Shown here: one piece after another, positions 8,331 to 17,360 of the stretch
Layout: every line of letters starts with the position of its first letter
How positions within the stretch are numbered: position 1 is the first letter of the stretch
NCBI RefSeq assembly: GCF_965138225.1
Contig: NZ_CBCSAX010000010.1
Direction: 5' to 3' (one strand)
DNA from: Helicobacter_D ganmani
Lineage (GTDB): Bacteria; Campylobacterota; Campylobacteria; Campylobacterales; Helicobacteraceae
Length of the DNA: 64,000 bases
Notes under the pieces: generated by a model
The model's input: only the letters and a program-made list of their open reading frames with translations
Databases searched by the model: none
What the model was told of the DNA's origin: nothing
Position numbers and translations under genes: made by a program

Positions 8331-9452
8331 ATGATAGAGAATCCCTACATTGATACTTACCGCAATACTCAAACCATTACGCGCACTTTTAATGCCCTAA
8401 AAACATTAAGCAAGAATCTAACAAAACCTTTAAAAATTATGGAAGTTTGTGGCGGACATACACATACAATTATGAAATACGCCTTACCAGAACTTTTGCC
8501 TGATAAAATAGAATTTGTGCATGGACCGGGCTGTCCTGTGTGCGTAATGCCAAAGAATCGGATTGATTGTGCTTACAAAATTGCGAGTCAAACAGGTGTG
8601 ATTTTGGTTACACTTGGAGATATGATTAAAGTGCCCGGAAGCTATGGAAGCTTACAAAACGCAAGAGCAAAAGGGTTTGATGTGCGCTTTGTTTATTCTC
8701 CTTTGGAGGTTTTAAAAATTGCTAAAGAGAATCCCACAAAACGCGTCGTGTATTTTGCCATTGGTTTTGAGACGACAACTCCAATGTCTGCTGCACTCTT
8801 AGAGCGAGTCGTTGCTTTGGGATTCCATAATATTTCGCTACATTGCAATCATGTTTTAGTGCCACCTCCTCTTGAGGCAATTTTAAGCGCGCCAGATTGC
8901 CAGATTAGCGCATTACTAGCACCTTCTCATGTGAGCGTGATTACAGGCTCTCAAATCTACCGACCTCTTTTAGAAAAATTTAAGATTCCTATTGTAGTTT
9001 GCGGATTTGAGCCCGTAGATGTAGGAGAAAGTCTTTTAAGCATTGTCCAACAAGTGCTACACCAAACACCAAAAGTAGAAACACAATATGCGCGCAGCGT
9101 AACTGCACAAGGTAATCTAAAGGCTCAAGAACTTGTCCAACGCTATTTTGAACTAGACGACAACTTTTATTGGCGAGGACTTGGAGAGATTCCTCATTCT
9201 TCTTTGCGCCTCAAAAAAAAGTTTGCAAACTACGACGCAAGTATTCTTTTTAAAGAACATTTAGACGGAATCGCAAAGGAAGAACATAAGGGTTGCTTAT
9301 GTGGAGAGATTCTAAGAGGCAACAAAAAACCTTTTGATTGCAAACTTTTTGGTAAATTTTGCAATCCACAAAATCCTCTAGGAAGTTGTATGGTTAGTAG
9401 CGAAGGGGCTTGTGCTGCGTATTACAAATATCAAGGAATACGCCCTGCTTAA
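8331..9452 (+). CDS. hypD: [NiFe]-hydrogenase maturation protein HypD
   Basis: 373 residues. HypD holds a [4Fe-4S] cluster and with HypC assembles the Fe(CN)2CO group of [NiFe] hydrogenases. Visible family blocks are MEVCGGHTHTIMKYA, HGPGCPVCVMP and FAIGFETTTPMSA in the N-terminal half, and a cysteine-rich C-terminus (CLCGEIL, FDCKLFGKFC, GSCMVSSEGACAAYY). Cysteine pattern and length match the family. No other hyp or hydrogenase gene is in this window. There is an A8 run at 9213-9220 inside the gene that could slip. Confidence 0.97.
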   Translation: MIENPYIDTYRNTQTITRTFNALKTLSKNLTKPLKIMEVCGGHTHTIMKYALPELLPDKIEFVHGPGCPVCVMPKNRIDCAYKIASQTGVILVTLGDMIKVPGSYGSLQNARAKGFDVRFVYSPLEVLKIAKENPTKRVVYFAIGFETTTPMSAALLERVVALGFHNISLHCNHVLVPPPLEAILSAPDCQISALLAPSHVSVITGSQIYRPLLEKFKIPIVVCGFEPVDVGESLLSIVQQVLHQTPKVETQYARSVTAQGNLKAQELVQRYFELDDNFYWRGLGEIPHSSLRLKKKFANYDASILFKEHLDGIAKEEHKGCLCGEILRGNKKPFDCKLFGKFCNPQNPLGSCMVSSEGACAAYYKYQGIRPA

Positions 9453-11136
9453 TCTAACTACCCAAACGCAAGATTTCTTGGTTTGTGCAGCAGAAAATTA
9501 TTTGCAATATATGCAAACCTATGATAAGGGTCTTGAGATTGTTAAGATTCGGAATATCTCTAAAGATATTTTTGGATTGAGCTTGCAACTAGAATACAAG
9601 CTCAAAAGCACAGAAAGCTTGATTCTACGCACTCCAACAGAAGAATTTATATTAGAAAAAGAATCCGAAGAAGCAATGAGCATTCTTTCTTATGATGAAA
9701 AATCCAAAGTGCTTAGTTTAAGTATGGAGGAAAGGCTTTGCAAAAAGTTATTTGCACAAAAGGAATCCCTGCAACTGATTTCTGATTTAAAATTTCTTGT
9801 TGTCAATGTGATGAATTTTTATCTGCAAGAACATACCTTAAAACTCCCTACGATTCCACCTCTTTTAAAGCCTGATATTGAATCCTTAAAAGACTTGCCA
9901 ACTCCACCGCATTTAGAACAACTCAATGCGCTTAAAGGAATCTTTGAAAGCCCATTTTGCTATGTTTGGGGAGCTGCAGGGAGTGGCAAAACAAAAGTGG
10001 TGCTTTTGCACGCCCTTGCGTTTTATCTCAAAGCAAATTGTAAAGTGGCGATTCTTGCTCCGACAAACAACGCACTGGAGCAATGCTTAACAACTCTAAT
10101 TGCTAATTTAGATGCAATCGGGATTGAAACTTGTAAAATACTAAGACTTGGCACACCCAGCCAAAGATTCGCCGAAAATTTCCCTAAAAATTGTGATTTA
10201 TTGCTAGAAAATAAAGCAATAGATTATAAAAAATCCTTACAAGATTCTTTGGTTATTGCAATGACTTTGGATACTTTTTTGCGCAGAAACGATTTGCATA
10301 CAATAGATTTTAAGCATTTTTTCATTGATGAAGCAGGTTTTGCTCCATTGATAAAAACCTTGCCTTTGTGCGCATTTAATAAGCCTATTACACTGCTAGG
10401 AGACCATAAGCAACTGCAACCCGTGTGCATATTAAGCTCTGCTCATCTCAAAGAATCACAATGGAAACCCTCAAGATTATGGCAATACTCTTCGCTTTTT
10501 ATGGAAAAATTTTTCAAGATTCAAAGAAATTTTGAAGAGGAAAATTTATTTTTGGATTCTACCTCTCCTAGTGAAAATCCCCCAATTTCACAAGTTTTTA
10601 CTTTAACGCAAACCTATCGCTATGGTAATAATCTCGCACATTTGCTTAATACCTATATTTATAAAAATAACCTTCAAGGATTGAACACAAAAACTTATCT
10701 ACATTGCTTAGATATTTCGCAAATGCCAAAAACACAACCTTTAGATAAAGCAAATTATAATGAAGCCTTACAATGCTGTAACTTAGCACGTGAATTTTTG
10801 AATGCACATCAAGACTTTGCGATTCTCACACCTTTTGTAAATCAGAGGCAATTAATCCTAAAAACAATGCCTGCACTTTATAAAGAAGAATGTGTTTGGA
10901 CGATTCATTCTTCACAAGGACAAGAATTTGATTATGTCCTTTTTTCACCTGTCATTTTGCATTATCATCTTAATGATTCTAGCAATCAAAAAGCACTTTT
11001 TGCACTCAATGTTGCTTTTTCGCGAGCAAAAAAGGGAATTATTTTAATTTGTGATAAAACTTATTGGTTAAGACAAAAAAATCAATTTTTAAGTCAATTA
11101 GTGCAAATTGCCAAACCTTATAATAAAATTTTTTGA
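9412..11136 (+). CDS. Superfamily 1 (Upf1/DNA2-type) helicase-like ATPase
   Basis: Up to 574 residues. The Walker A motif GAAGSGKT is at 187-194 when counted from the GTG at 9412. Further SF1 motifs are FFIDEAGFAPL (Walker B), LLGDHKQLQPV (motif III), TLTQTYRYGNNL (motif IV region), WTIHSSQGQEFDYV (motif V) and NVAFSRAKKGI (motif VI). This set is typical of DNA2/NAM7/Upf1-like enzymes acting on RNA or DNA. The GTG start overlaps hypD by 41 bases; a TTG at 9477 just after the hypD stop is an alternative, and the true start is uncertain. Coupling to hypD is probably chance synteny. Confidence 0.8.
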   Translation: MLRITNIKEYALLNLTTQTQDFLVCAAENYLQYMQTYDKGLEIVKIRNISKDIFGLSLQLEYKLKSTESLILRTPTEEFILEKESEEAMSILSYDEKSKVLSLSMEERLCKKLFAQKESLQLISDLKFLVVNVMNFYLQEHTLKLPTIPPLLKPDIESLKDLPTPPHLEQLNALKGIFESPFCYVWGAAGSGKTKVVLLHALAFYLKANCKVAILAPTNNALEQCLTTLIANLDAIGIETCKILRLGTPSQRFAENFPKNCDLLLENKAIDYKKSLQDSLVIAMTLDTFLRRNDLHTIDFKHFFIDEAGFAPLIKTLPLCAFNKPITLLGDHKQLQPVCILSSAHLKESQWKPSRLWQYSSLFMEKFFKIQRNFEEENLFLDSTSPSENPPISQVFTLTQTYRYGNNLAHLLNTYIYKNNLQGLNTKTYLHCLDISQMPKTQPLDKANYNEALQCCNLAREFLNAHQDFAILTPFVNQRQLILKTMPALYKEECVWTIHSSQGQEFDYVLFSPVILHYHLNDSSNQKALFALNVAFSRAKKGIILICDKTYWLRQKNQFLSQLVQIAKPYNKIF

Positions 11137-11142
11137 TATAAT
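11137..11142 (+). promoter_or_regulatory. Candidate -10 element upstream of the 478-residue gene
   Basis: TATAAT preceded by TTTGA, 24 bases before the ATG at 11167. It overlaps the 3' end of the helicase gene. No good -35 is visible, which is normal for Helicobacter and Campylobacter sigma-70 promoters that rely on an extended -10 and T-rich upstream DNA. An AAGG at 11157-11160 can serve as ribosome binding site. Confidence 0.45.
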
Positions 11143-11166
11143 CAAGATTTTATTATAAGGCGCAGA

Positions 11167-12603
11167 ATGAATGGTTTTTTGGTTGGATTAAATGCTCAAA
11201 AAAAGCGGGGTTTAATTGAGCAAGCACACAACAAACGCAAATTTGAATTTGACTTACGCGTATGGGACGGAGATTTCAAAGAAATTACGCCCAATATGGA
11301 AGTAGAATTTGAACTCACAGACGACAAGAAACAAGTGAGTGTCGTGCGTCCTAAAAAAGTTCCGCTAGAGGAATTTGCAATTCACCAAACTAAAAGCATA
11401 AAAGATTGTATTTATGATTATTTTGGTGGAACTGAAAATCTCATCAAACATTATGAAAAAGACATTAACTCCAATAAAGATTTGGATTTTTTACGCATTA
11501 AAAGATTCTTATTTACAGCTTACAATGACCTTTTTGAGCTAGATAGCACGATTCCAAACTTAGCTTTAAGCAACCTAAAATCCGAACTTGGAAAATTAGA
11601 TAAAGAATATGAATCTTTTATCAAAAAATCTTCTTACCCTCCACAATATTCTTACGAAAAAATATTTCTTGCACATCAAATTGAATTTGTCAAAAACGAA
11701 GAATTAATCCAAACTACACAATCTATCATCAAAAGCACTACAATCCAGCAAGCCTCTATGGGAGAAGCACTTAAAAATATGGAAAATCAATTTGCTGCGC
11801 GCCACGATAAAAGCAGCGCAAGCTATATTCAAGCACAAAATAACCTCAAAAATTTCCGCAAACGTTATGTGGATTTGTTGCATTATCTCTCCCAACAAAA
11901 GGAAAAATTAGCCAAAATCACCAAAGCAGGAGAAGAATTTTCAGAAAAGTTTTTTGAACCTTTTTTAAAAAATTATTTGCCTCTCACAAAAGAACTAAAG
12001 AAAGATTTTATCAAGCTTTTGAATGCCAAAGCGTATGATTTAGACTTTTTATTGTGGGAGAGAGCAAAACGAAGCCTAAGCGTGCGAAGATTCTTTATTG
12101 AAGCAGGAATCACAGGCACTTATAGCTCTAAAACATTTTTGAAATATTTTTTGCGTAGCTTAGACCACAATAAGATTCGCAAAGAAACAAAAGGGCTTTT
12201 TGATTTACTTAAATATCTTGAAGCCTTTTCTAAGAGAAATATTTTGCTGATTCAAGAAGACCCCAAAGATGGTAAATATTACAAAGAATATCTAAGAAAC
12301 TTTGATAGTGATTTACAAGTTTCTACTTCCAGCGACCCGCGAGACAATCTGCGTTTATCTCAACCACTAGAGTTTCATATTGTTGTAATGGAATGGGAAG
12401 TCAAGGAAATGGATATTTTAGCTTTCCGAAAAAAATACATTGAAATGTTTAAGGATTCTGTTGGGATTCCTGTTTTTTGCGCTATTATATCCAAAGGAAT
12501 GAGTGAGGAAACCCTGCAAAACGCCAAAAAAGAAGGAATCTCTTATTTTGTTACCAAAGGTAGCACAGACCAATTTATTGATATGATGCGTATGATTTTG
12601 TAA
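11167..12603 (+). CDS. Uncharacterised protein, OB-fold-like N-terminus and receiver-like C-terminus
   Basis: 478 residues; I do not recognise a named gene. Residues 1-65 look like a small beta-barrel of the cold-shock/S1 type (GLIEQAHNKRKFEFDLRVWDG, then 'MEVEFELTDDKKQVSVV'). Residues 70-330 are helical and lysine-rich with a coiled stretch around 200-260. The last 120 residues have the alternating beta/alpha pattern of a response-regulator receiver domain, including ILLIQEDP near its start and ISYFVTKGSTDQFIDMM at its end, the lysine matching the conserved receiver lysine. The classical phosphoacceptor is not certain. It precedes hisC and the flagellar genes by 65 bases. Confidence 0.6.
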   Translation: MNGFLVGLNAQKKRGLIEQAHNKRKFEFDLRVWDGDFKEITPNMEVEFELTDDKKQVSVVRPKKVPLEEFAIHQTKSIKDCIYDYFGGTENLIKHYEKDINSNKDLDFLRIKRFLFTAYNDLFELDSTIPNLALSNLKSELGKLDKEYESFIKKSSYPPQYSYEKIFLAHQIEFVKNEELIQTTQSIIKSTTIQQASMGEALKNMENQFAARHDKSSASYIQAQNNLKNFRKRYVDLLHYLSQQKEKLAKITKAGEEFSEKFFEPFLKNYLPLTKELKKDFIKLLNAKAYDLDFLLWERAKRSLSVRRFFIEAGITGTYSSKTFLKYFLRSLDHNKIRKETKGLFDLLKYLEAFSKRNILLIQEDPKDGKYYKEYLRNFDSDLQVSTSSDPRDNLRLSQPLEFHIVVMEWEVKEMDILAFRKKYIEMFKDSVGIPVFCAIISKGMSEETLQNAKKEGISYFVTKGSTDQFIDMMRMIL

Positions 12604-12668
12604 ATTTTGCACCTTTTAGGCTAAAATTTGCTACAATAGCAAAATTATTTTACTTGTAGGGCATTTAG

Positions 12669-13772
12669 ATGACTTTTAACACCACGCTTGATTCTATTAA
12701 AACCTATGAAGCAGGGAAACCTATTGAACTCGTCGTCAGAGAATTCGGAATCCCAGAAAATGAAATCGTCAAACTTGCTTCCAATGAAAATCCTTTAGGG
12801 GCTAGCCCAAAAGCAATAGAAGCAATCATTCAAAACGCTTGCAATGCACATTTATACCCCGATGATTCTATGTTTGCGCTAAAGAAAGCATTAAGCCAGT
12901 TCTACAAAGTTCAAAGCAACGAAATTATTATTGGTTCAGGAAGCGACCAAATCATTGAATTTTGTATTCACGCTAAAGCCAATCAAAAAAGTAAAATTCT
13001 AATGGCAAAAACCACTTTTGCGATGTATGAAGTTTATGCCAAAGCCGTAGGGGCAGAAGTTATTCGCACAGCAAGTCATCAACACAATTTAAAGGAATTT
13101 TTGGAATCCTATCAGCAACACAAACCAGAAATAATTTTTTTGTGTATCCCTAACAATCCTTTAGGGGAATGTTTGGATTCAAAAGAAACTTTTGATTTCT
13201 TAAAACAAGTAGATGAAAATTGTCTCATTGTGATTGACGGAGCTTATCAAGAATACGCAAAAGCAAAAGATTCTACTAAGGCTATTAATCCAAAAACACT
13301 TATTGAAATATTTCCTAACGCAATTTATCTAGGCACATTTTCAAAAGCCTATGGATTGGGCGGTATGCGTATAGGCTATGGAATCGCACAACAAGAGATT
13401 ATCCAAGCTCTTCTGAAACTTCGCCCACCTTTTAATCTCACCACTTTATCTCTAGCAGCAGCACTTGAAGCATTAAAAGACCAAGAACATATCCAAAAAA
13501 GCCTCCAAAATAACCTAATGCAAATGCCTAGTTTTGAGGGTTTTGCCAAAGAAAAAGGTTTCTTATACACTCCAAGTTATACCAACTTTATTACCTATTA
13601 TTTTGAATCTCCGCTAGATTCTACACAAATTGCAGATTATTTATTACAAAGAGGTATGATTATTAGAAATCTCGCTTCTTATGGTCTCAATGCAATTCGT
13701 ATTACATTAGGAACACACGAACAAAACAAGAAATTTTTTACATTATTTGAACAATACTTAGATGAAAGATAG
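12669..13772 (+). CDS. hisC: Histidinol-phosphate aminotransferase HisC
   Basis: 367 residues, PLP-dependent class I/II aminotransferase fold. It converts imidazole acetol phosphate to histidinol phosphate; HisC also acts on aromatic amino acids in some bacteria. Hallmarks: LASNENPLGASPKAIEA at 37-53, the GSGSDQII PLP-phosphate loop at 89-96, CIPNNPLG at 159-166, and the PLP lysine Lys226 in GTFSKAYGLGGMRIGYG. A TACAAT element lies about 40 bases upstream of the ATG. The hisC-fliF order is the same as in Campylobacter jejuni; no other histidine gene is nearby. Confidence 0.93.
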   Translation: MTFNTTLDSIKTYEAGKPIELVVREFGIPENEIVKLASNENPLGASPKAIEAIIQNACNAHLYPDDSMFALKKALSQFYKVQSNEIIIGSGSDQIIEFCIHAKANQKSKILMAKTTFAMYEVYAKAVGAEVIRTASHQHNLKEFLESYQQHKPEIIFLCIPNNPLGECLDSKETFDFLKQVDENCLIVIDGAYQEYAKAKDSTKAINPKTLIEIFPNAIYLGTFSKAYGLGGMRIGYGIAQQEIIQALLKLRPPFNLTTLSLAAALEALKDQEHIQKSLQNNLMQMPSFEGFAKEKGFLYTPSYTNFITYYFESPLDSTQIADYLLQRGMIIRNLASYGLNAIRITLGTHEQNKKFFTLFEQYLDER

Positions 13773-13781
13773 GATTAAGCA

Positions 13782-15500
13782 TTGGACTTAAAAGCATTAT
13801 TTGAACAGATTAGAAATCTCTACAAAAAACTTAATAAAAAACAAAAAATCGTTATTCTAGCAACTATTGTTGCTGTAGTTGGCTTTATTGCTGCTCTTGT
13901 TGTTTGGAATTCTACCAATAAAGCGGGAGTATTATATCCGGGATATGCGGTATTGTTTGAAGGTGTAAGCCCAGAAGATGGCGCACTGATTGTCCAACAA
14001 CTCCAGCAAGACAGAATCCCTTACAAAATCCCAAAAGACAATACGATTCTAATTCCTCAAGAGTTTGTTTATGAACAGAGAATGAAATTAGCAAGCAATG
14101 GAATCCCAAAAAGTAGCAAAATTGGATTTGAAATTTTTGATACCAAAGATTTTGGAGCAACAGATTTTGACCAACGCATTAAATATTTACGCGCATTGGA
14201 GGGAGAATTATCACGCACGATTGAAAGTCTTGCACCAATCCAAAAAGCAACCGTGCATTTAGCACAGCCAGAAAAGACCGTGTTTGTTAGCGAGCAAACA
14301 CCGCCTACGGCATCTGTTGTCCTTGTTTTTAAGCCTGCCCAAAGTTTAACACCTAAACAGATTTCAGGAATCAAAAACATCGTCTCCTCTGCGATTCCAA
14401 ATTTAACTATTGAAAATGTTGAAGTCGTAAATGAAAAGGGAGAGCCGCTAAGCGAATTAGATGAGCTAGGAGGAGCAAGGGAACTTGCTGCAGCGCAACT
14501 GCGTTACAAAACCAACTTTGAACAAACTCTAGAAGAAAAAATTGTCAATATTCTAGCTCCTATTACGGGTGGAAGAGAAGGCGTAGTAGCAAAGGTTACA
14601 GCAGAATTTGACTTCGCTCAAAAAGAAAGCACACAAGAATATTACGACCCCAATAATGTTGTGCGCAGCATTCAAGACTTAGAAGAAAAACGCGAAGGAT
14701 TCCGACCAAAAGAGATTGGGGGGGTGCCGGGAGTAGTGAGCAACATTGGACCTGTGCAAGGATTGGAAGACGATGACACGAAAGAAAAATATGAGAAAAC
14801 CCAAAACACCACTAACTTTGAAATCAGTAAGACGATTTCCAACATCAAAGGAGAATTTGCCACGATTCGCAGACTTTCTGCTGCTGTTGTTGTAGATGGT
14901 AAATACTCCAAACAATTAGACGAAGAGGGTGTGGAAAAATTAGAATACACTGCTTTAAACGATGAGGAAATGGAACAGATTTCAGCTCTTGTGCGTCAAG
15001 CTATTGGTTATAATCAACAAAGAGGTGATGAAGTTTCCGTCAGCAATTTTCAATTAAACGGGCAATTATCCGGATTCAAAGCACGTACACCTTTAGAAAG
15101 ATTCCTAGAAACTGCATCTGCGCTTCTAGCACCTTTTATGCCTCTGCTAAAATACGCTATCGTGGGCTTGATTCTATTTTTCTTTTACAAAAAAGTCATT
15201 GTGCCTTTCAGTGAGCGTATGCTTGAAGCAAGAGCAGATGAGGAAGAAGAGCTTGAATCTCTTATCAAAATTGATGAAGATGAAGAAGAAAATAGTGACA
15301 GACTTAACGAGGTGCGGCGCAGAATTGAAGACCAACTTGGCTTTGGTAGCGGAAATGAAGATGAGATTAAATACAATGTTTTATTAGAAAAAATCAAGGA
15401 AATTGCGATGGAAAAACCAGCCGAACTTGCAAATCTTTTTCAAACCTTAGTGCATGATGAACTTGGGCTTGATAATATGGGTGGGGGAGGAAAACACTAA
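13782..15500 (+). CDS. fliF: Flagellar MS-ring protein FliF
   Basis: 572 residues starting at TTG (13782), nine bases after hisC; the product begins MDLKALFEQIRNLYKKL. Membrane helix about 26-44, periplasmic ring-building domains, second helix about 448-470 (ALLAPFMPLLKYAIVGLILFF), then an acidic cytoplasmic tail that binds FliG. FliF forms the inner-membrane base of the flagellum and its export gate. The tract at 14718-14724 is seven G within codons for IGGVPG; slippage would truncate the protein. Overlaps fliG by one base (TAATG). Confidence 0.97.
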   Translation: MDLKALFEQIRNLYKKLNKKQKIVILATIVAVVGFIAALVVWNSTNKAGVLYPGYAVLFEGVSPEDGALIVQQLQQDRIPYKIPKDNTILIPQEFVYEQRMKLASNGIPKSSKIGFEIFDTKDFGATDFDQRIKYLRALEGELSRTIESLAPIQKATVHLAQPEKTVFVSEQTPPTASVVLVFKPAQSLTPKQISGIKNIVSSAIPNLTIENVEVVNEKGEPLSELDELGGARELAAAQLRYKTNFEQTLEEKIVNILAPITGGREGVVAKVTAEFDFAQKESTQEYYDPNNVVRSIQDLEEKREGFRPKEIGGVPGVVSNIGPVQGLEDDDTKEKYEKTQNTTNFEISKTISNIKGEFATIRRLSAAVVVDGKYSKQLDEEGVEKLEYTALNDEEMEQISALVRQAIGYNQQRGDEVSVSNFQLNGQLSGFKARTPLERFLETASALLAPFMPLLKYAIVGLILFFFYKKVIVPFSERMLEARADEEEELESLIKIDEDEEENSDRLNEVRRRIEDQLGFGSGNEDEIKYNVLLEKIKEIAMEKPAELANLFQTLVHDELGLDNMGGGGKH

Positions 15501-16534
15501 TGCTTTCTATTACATTAAGTCCGCGACAACAAGCACAATACGATGAATTTTCAATGGCGGAGAAAATCGCAATTTTACTTGTGCAATTAGGTGATGAAAT
15601 CACGGGTGAGATTTTTTCAAATTTAGATTTGGATTCCATTACTGAAGTTTCTAAATATATTGCGCAAAATTCAGGGATAGACAAGGCACTTGGTGGAGCA
15701 GTTTTAGAGGAATTTTATGCTATTTTTCAATCCAATCAATACATCTCCACAGGCGGTTTTGAATACGCCAAAGAATTGCTTTATCGCACATTGGGACCAG
15801 AAGCGGCAAAAAAGGTTTTGGACAAGCTTGCCAAATCTATGCAATCTTCCCAAAACTTTGCTTACCTTTCGCGTGTGCGCCCACAACAATTATCTGATTT
15901 CATTATTCACGAACACCCGCAAACTATTGCCCTTATCCTAGCACATATGGACCCAACCAATGCGGCGGAAACATTAAACTTTTTCTCCGATGATTTGCGT
16001 GCAGAAATTGCGATTCGTATGGCAAACTTAGGCGATATTTCCCCCAATGTCGTTAAGCGCGTTTCTACCGTATTGGAAAACAAACTAGAATCGCTCACAA
16101 GCTACAAAGTAGAAGTGGGTGGAATCCGTGCGGTTGCAGAGGTTTTCAACCGCTTAGGGCAAAAGGCAGCTAAAGCAACAATTGCTTATATTGAGCAGAT
16201 TGACGACCAATTAGCTGCTGCAATTAAAGAAATGATGTTTACTTTTGAAGATATTGAAAAGCTAGACAATAATGCGATTCGTGAGATTCTTAAAATCATT
16301 GACAAAAAAGACCTTATTTTGGCTCTTAAGGCTTCTCCAGAAGAGTTAAAGCAAAAATTTATGTCCAATATGTCCCAAAGGGCAGGAGAGCAATTTTTAG
16401 AGGAAATGCAATTTTTGGGCGCAGTAAAAGTCAAAGATGTAGAGGCGGCTCAACGTAGAATCGTAGAAACAGTCCAATCGCTTTCAGAGCAAGGCATAAT
16501 CCAAATCGGCGAACAAGAGGATACCATTGAATAA
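15500..16534 (+). CDS. fliG: Flagellar motor switch protein FliG
   Basis: 344 residues. FliG sits on the FliF ring and transmits torque from MotAB. The EHPQTIALILAHM motif of the middle domain and MFTFEDIEKLDNNAIREIL of the C-terminal torque helix region are both intact, including the charged residues. The start at 15500 is coupled to the fliF stop. Length and domains are standard. Confidence 0.98.
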   Translation: MLSITLSPRQQAQYDEFSMAEKIAILLVQLGDEITGEIFSNLDLDSITEVSKYIAQNSGIDKALGGAVLEEFYAIFQSNQYISTGGFEYAKELLYRTLGPEAAKKVLDKLAKSMQSSQNFAYLSRVRPQQLSDFIIHEHPQTIALILAHMDPTNAAETLNFFSDDLRAEIAIRMANLGDISPNVVKRVSTVLENKLESLTSYKVEVGGIRAVAEVFNRLGQKAAKATIAYIEQIDDQLAAAIKEMMFTFEDIEKLDNNAIREILKIIDKKDLILALKASPEELKQKFMSNMSQRAGEQFLEEMQFLGAVKVKDVEAAQRRIVETVQSLSEQGIIQIGEQEDTIE

Positions 16535-17360
16535 TATTAACGAACATGAAAATATCATTACAGAGGCGCACAAAGAGAGGCATGATATTAAAAAATATAA
16601 TTTTAGAAATATGGAAATTTCTAAAAAATCAGAAAAACAAGCACAATCCAATGAAGAACCACAAGCAGTTGAGACTCCCCAGCCCACTATGCAAGTTGTA
16701 GAAACACCTAAACCAACAGAACCAAGCATTGATGCACCTGCGCTAAAGCTTTTTGAAACCGAAGTAATTGATAAAATCCTGCAAAAAAGCGACCAGCTAG
16801 CACAATCTTTGCAAAAATTACAAGAACAATTTGACAAACAAGAAAAAGAAATTAACGAAAGGGTAAATGCAGCCAAAACAGAAGCCAAAGAACAAGGTAT
16901 CAATGAGGGTTATCAACAAGCCAAACAAGAACTAGAAACACAAATTAATAGCCAAAAAGAGCTTTATGCTTTAAGCATAAAACGCATTGATAGCAATATT
17001 GCAGAATCCAAAAACCATATTCTAAGCCTAGAAAAAGAGCTAAGCTCTATTGCACTAGATATTGCCAAAGAAGTGATTGCCGCAGAAATTAGCACCAATA
17101 GTGCAAAAATTGCTTCCTCTTTAGCGCGTACCCTTTTGCAAGATTTATCACAAAACACACAAGTAACCCTAAAAGTCTTTCCCGGTGATTTAGAAGATAT
17201 CAAAGAATCCCTTAAGGATTTGAATTATGTTATATTAGAAGCCGACCAAGCAATTGCTAAAGGAGGTATTGTGATTTTAAGCAGTGAGGGAAATATTGAT
17301 GGGGATATTTTCACACGTTTTGAAACCTTAAAAAAATCCATTTTGGAGAATAAACTATAA
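16527..17360 (+). CDS. fliH: Flagellar assembly protein FliH
   Basis: 277 residues. FliH binds the FliI ATPase of the flagellar type III export apparatus. Starting at TTG 16527, which overlaps fliG by eight bases, gives MNNINEHENIITEAHKERHD with the conserved-looking KKYNF block next; an internal ATG at 16611 would lose it, so the TTG is preferred. The first 70 residues are Pro/Glu/Gln-rich, then a long coiled coil (85-165) and a globular C-terminal domain (165-277) ending with the dimer-type FliH fold. Confidence 0.93.
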   Translation: MNNINEHENIITEAHKERHDIKKYNFRNMEISKKSEKQAQSNEEPQAVETPQPTMQVVETPKPTEPSIDAPALKLFETEVIDKILQKSDQLAQSLQKLQEQFDKQEKEINERVNAAKTEAKEQGINEGYQQAKQELETQINSQKELYALSIKRIDSNIAESKNHILSLEKELSSIALDIAKEVIAAEISTNSAKIASSLARTLLQDLSQNTQVTLKVFPGDLEDIKESLKDLNYVILEADQAIAKGGIVILSSEGNIDGDIFTRFETLKKSILENKL

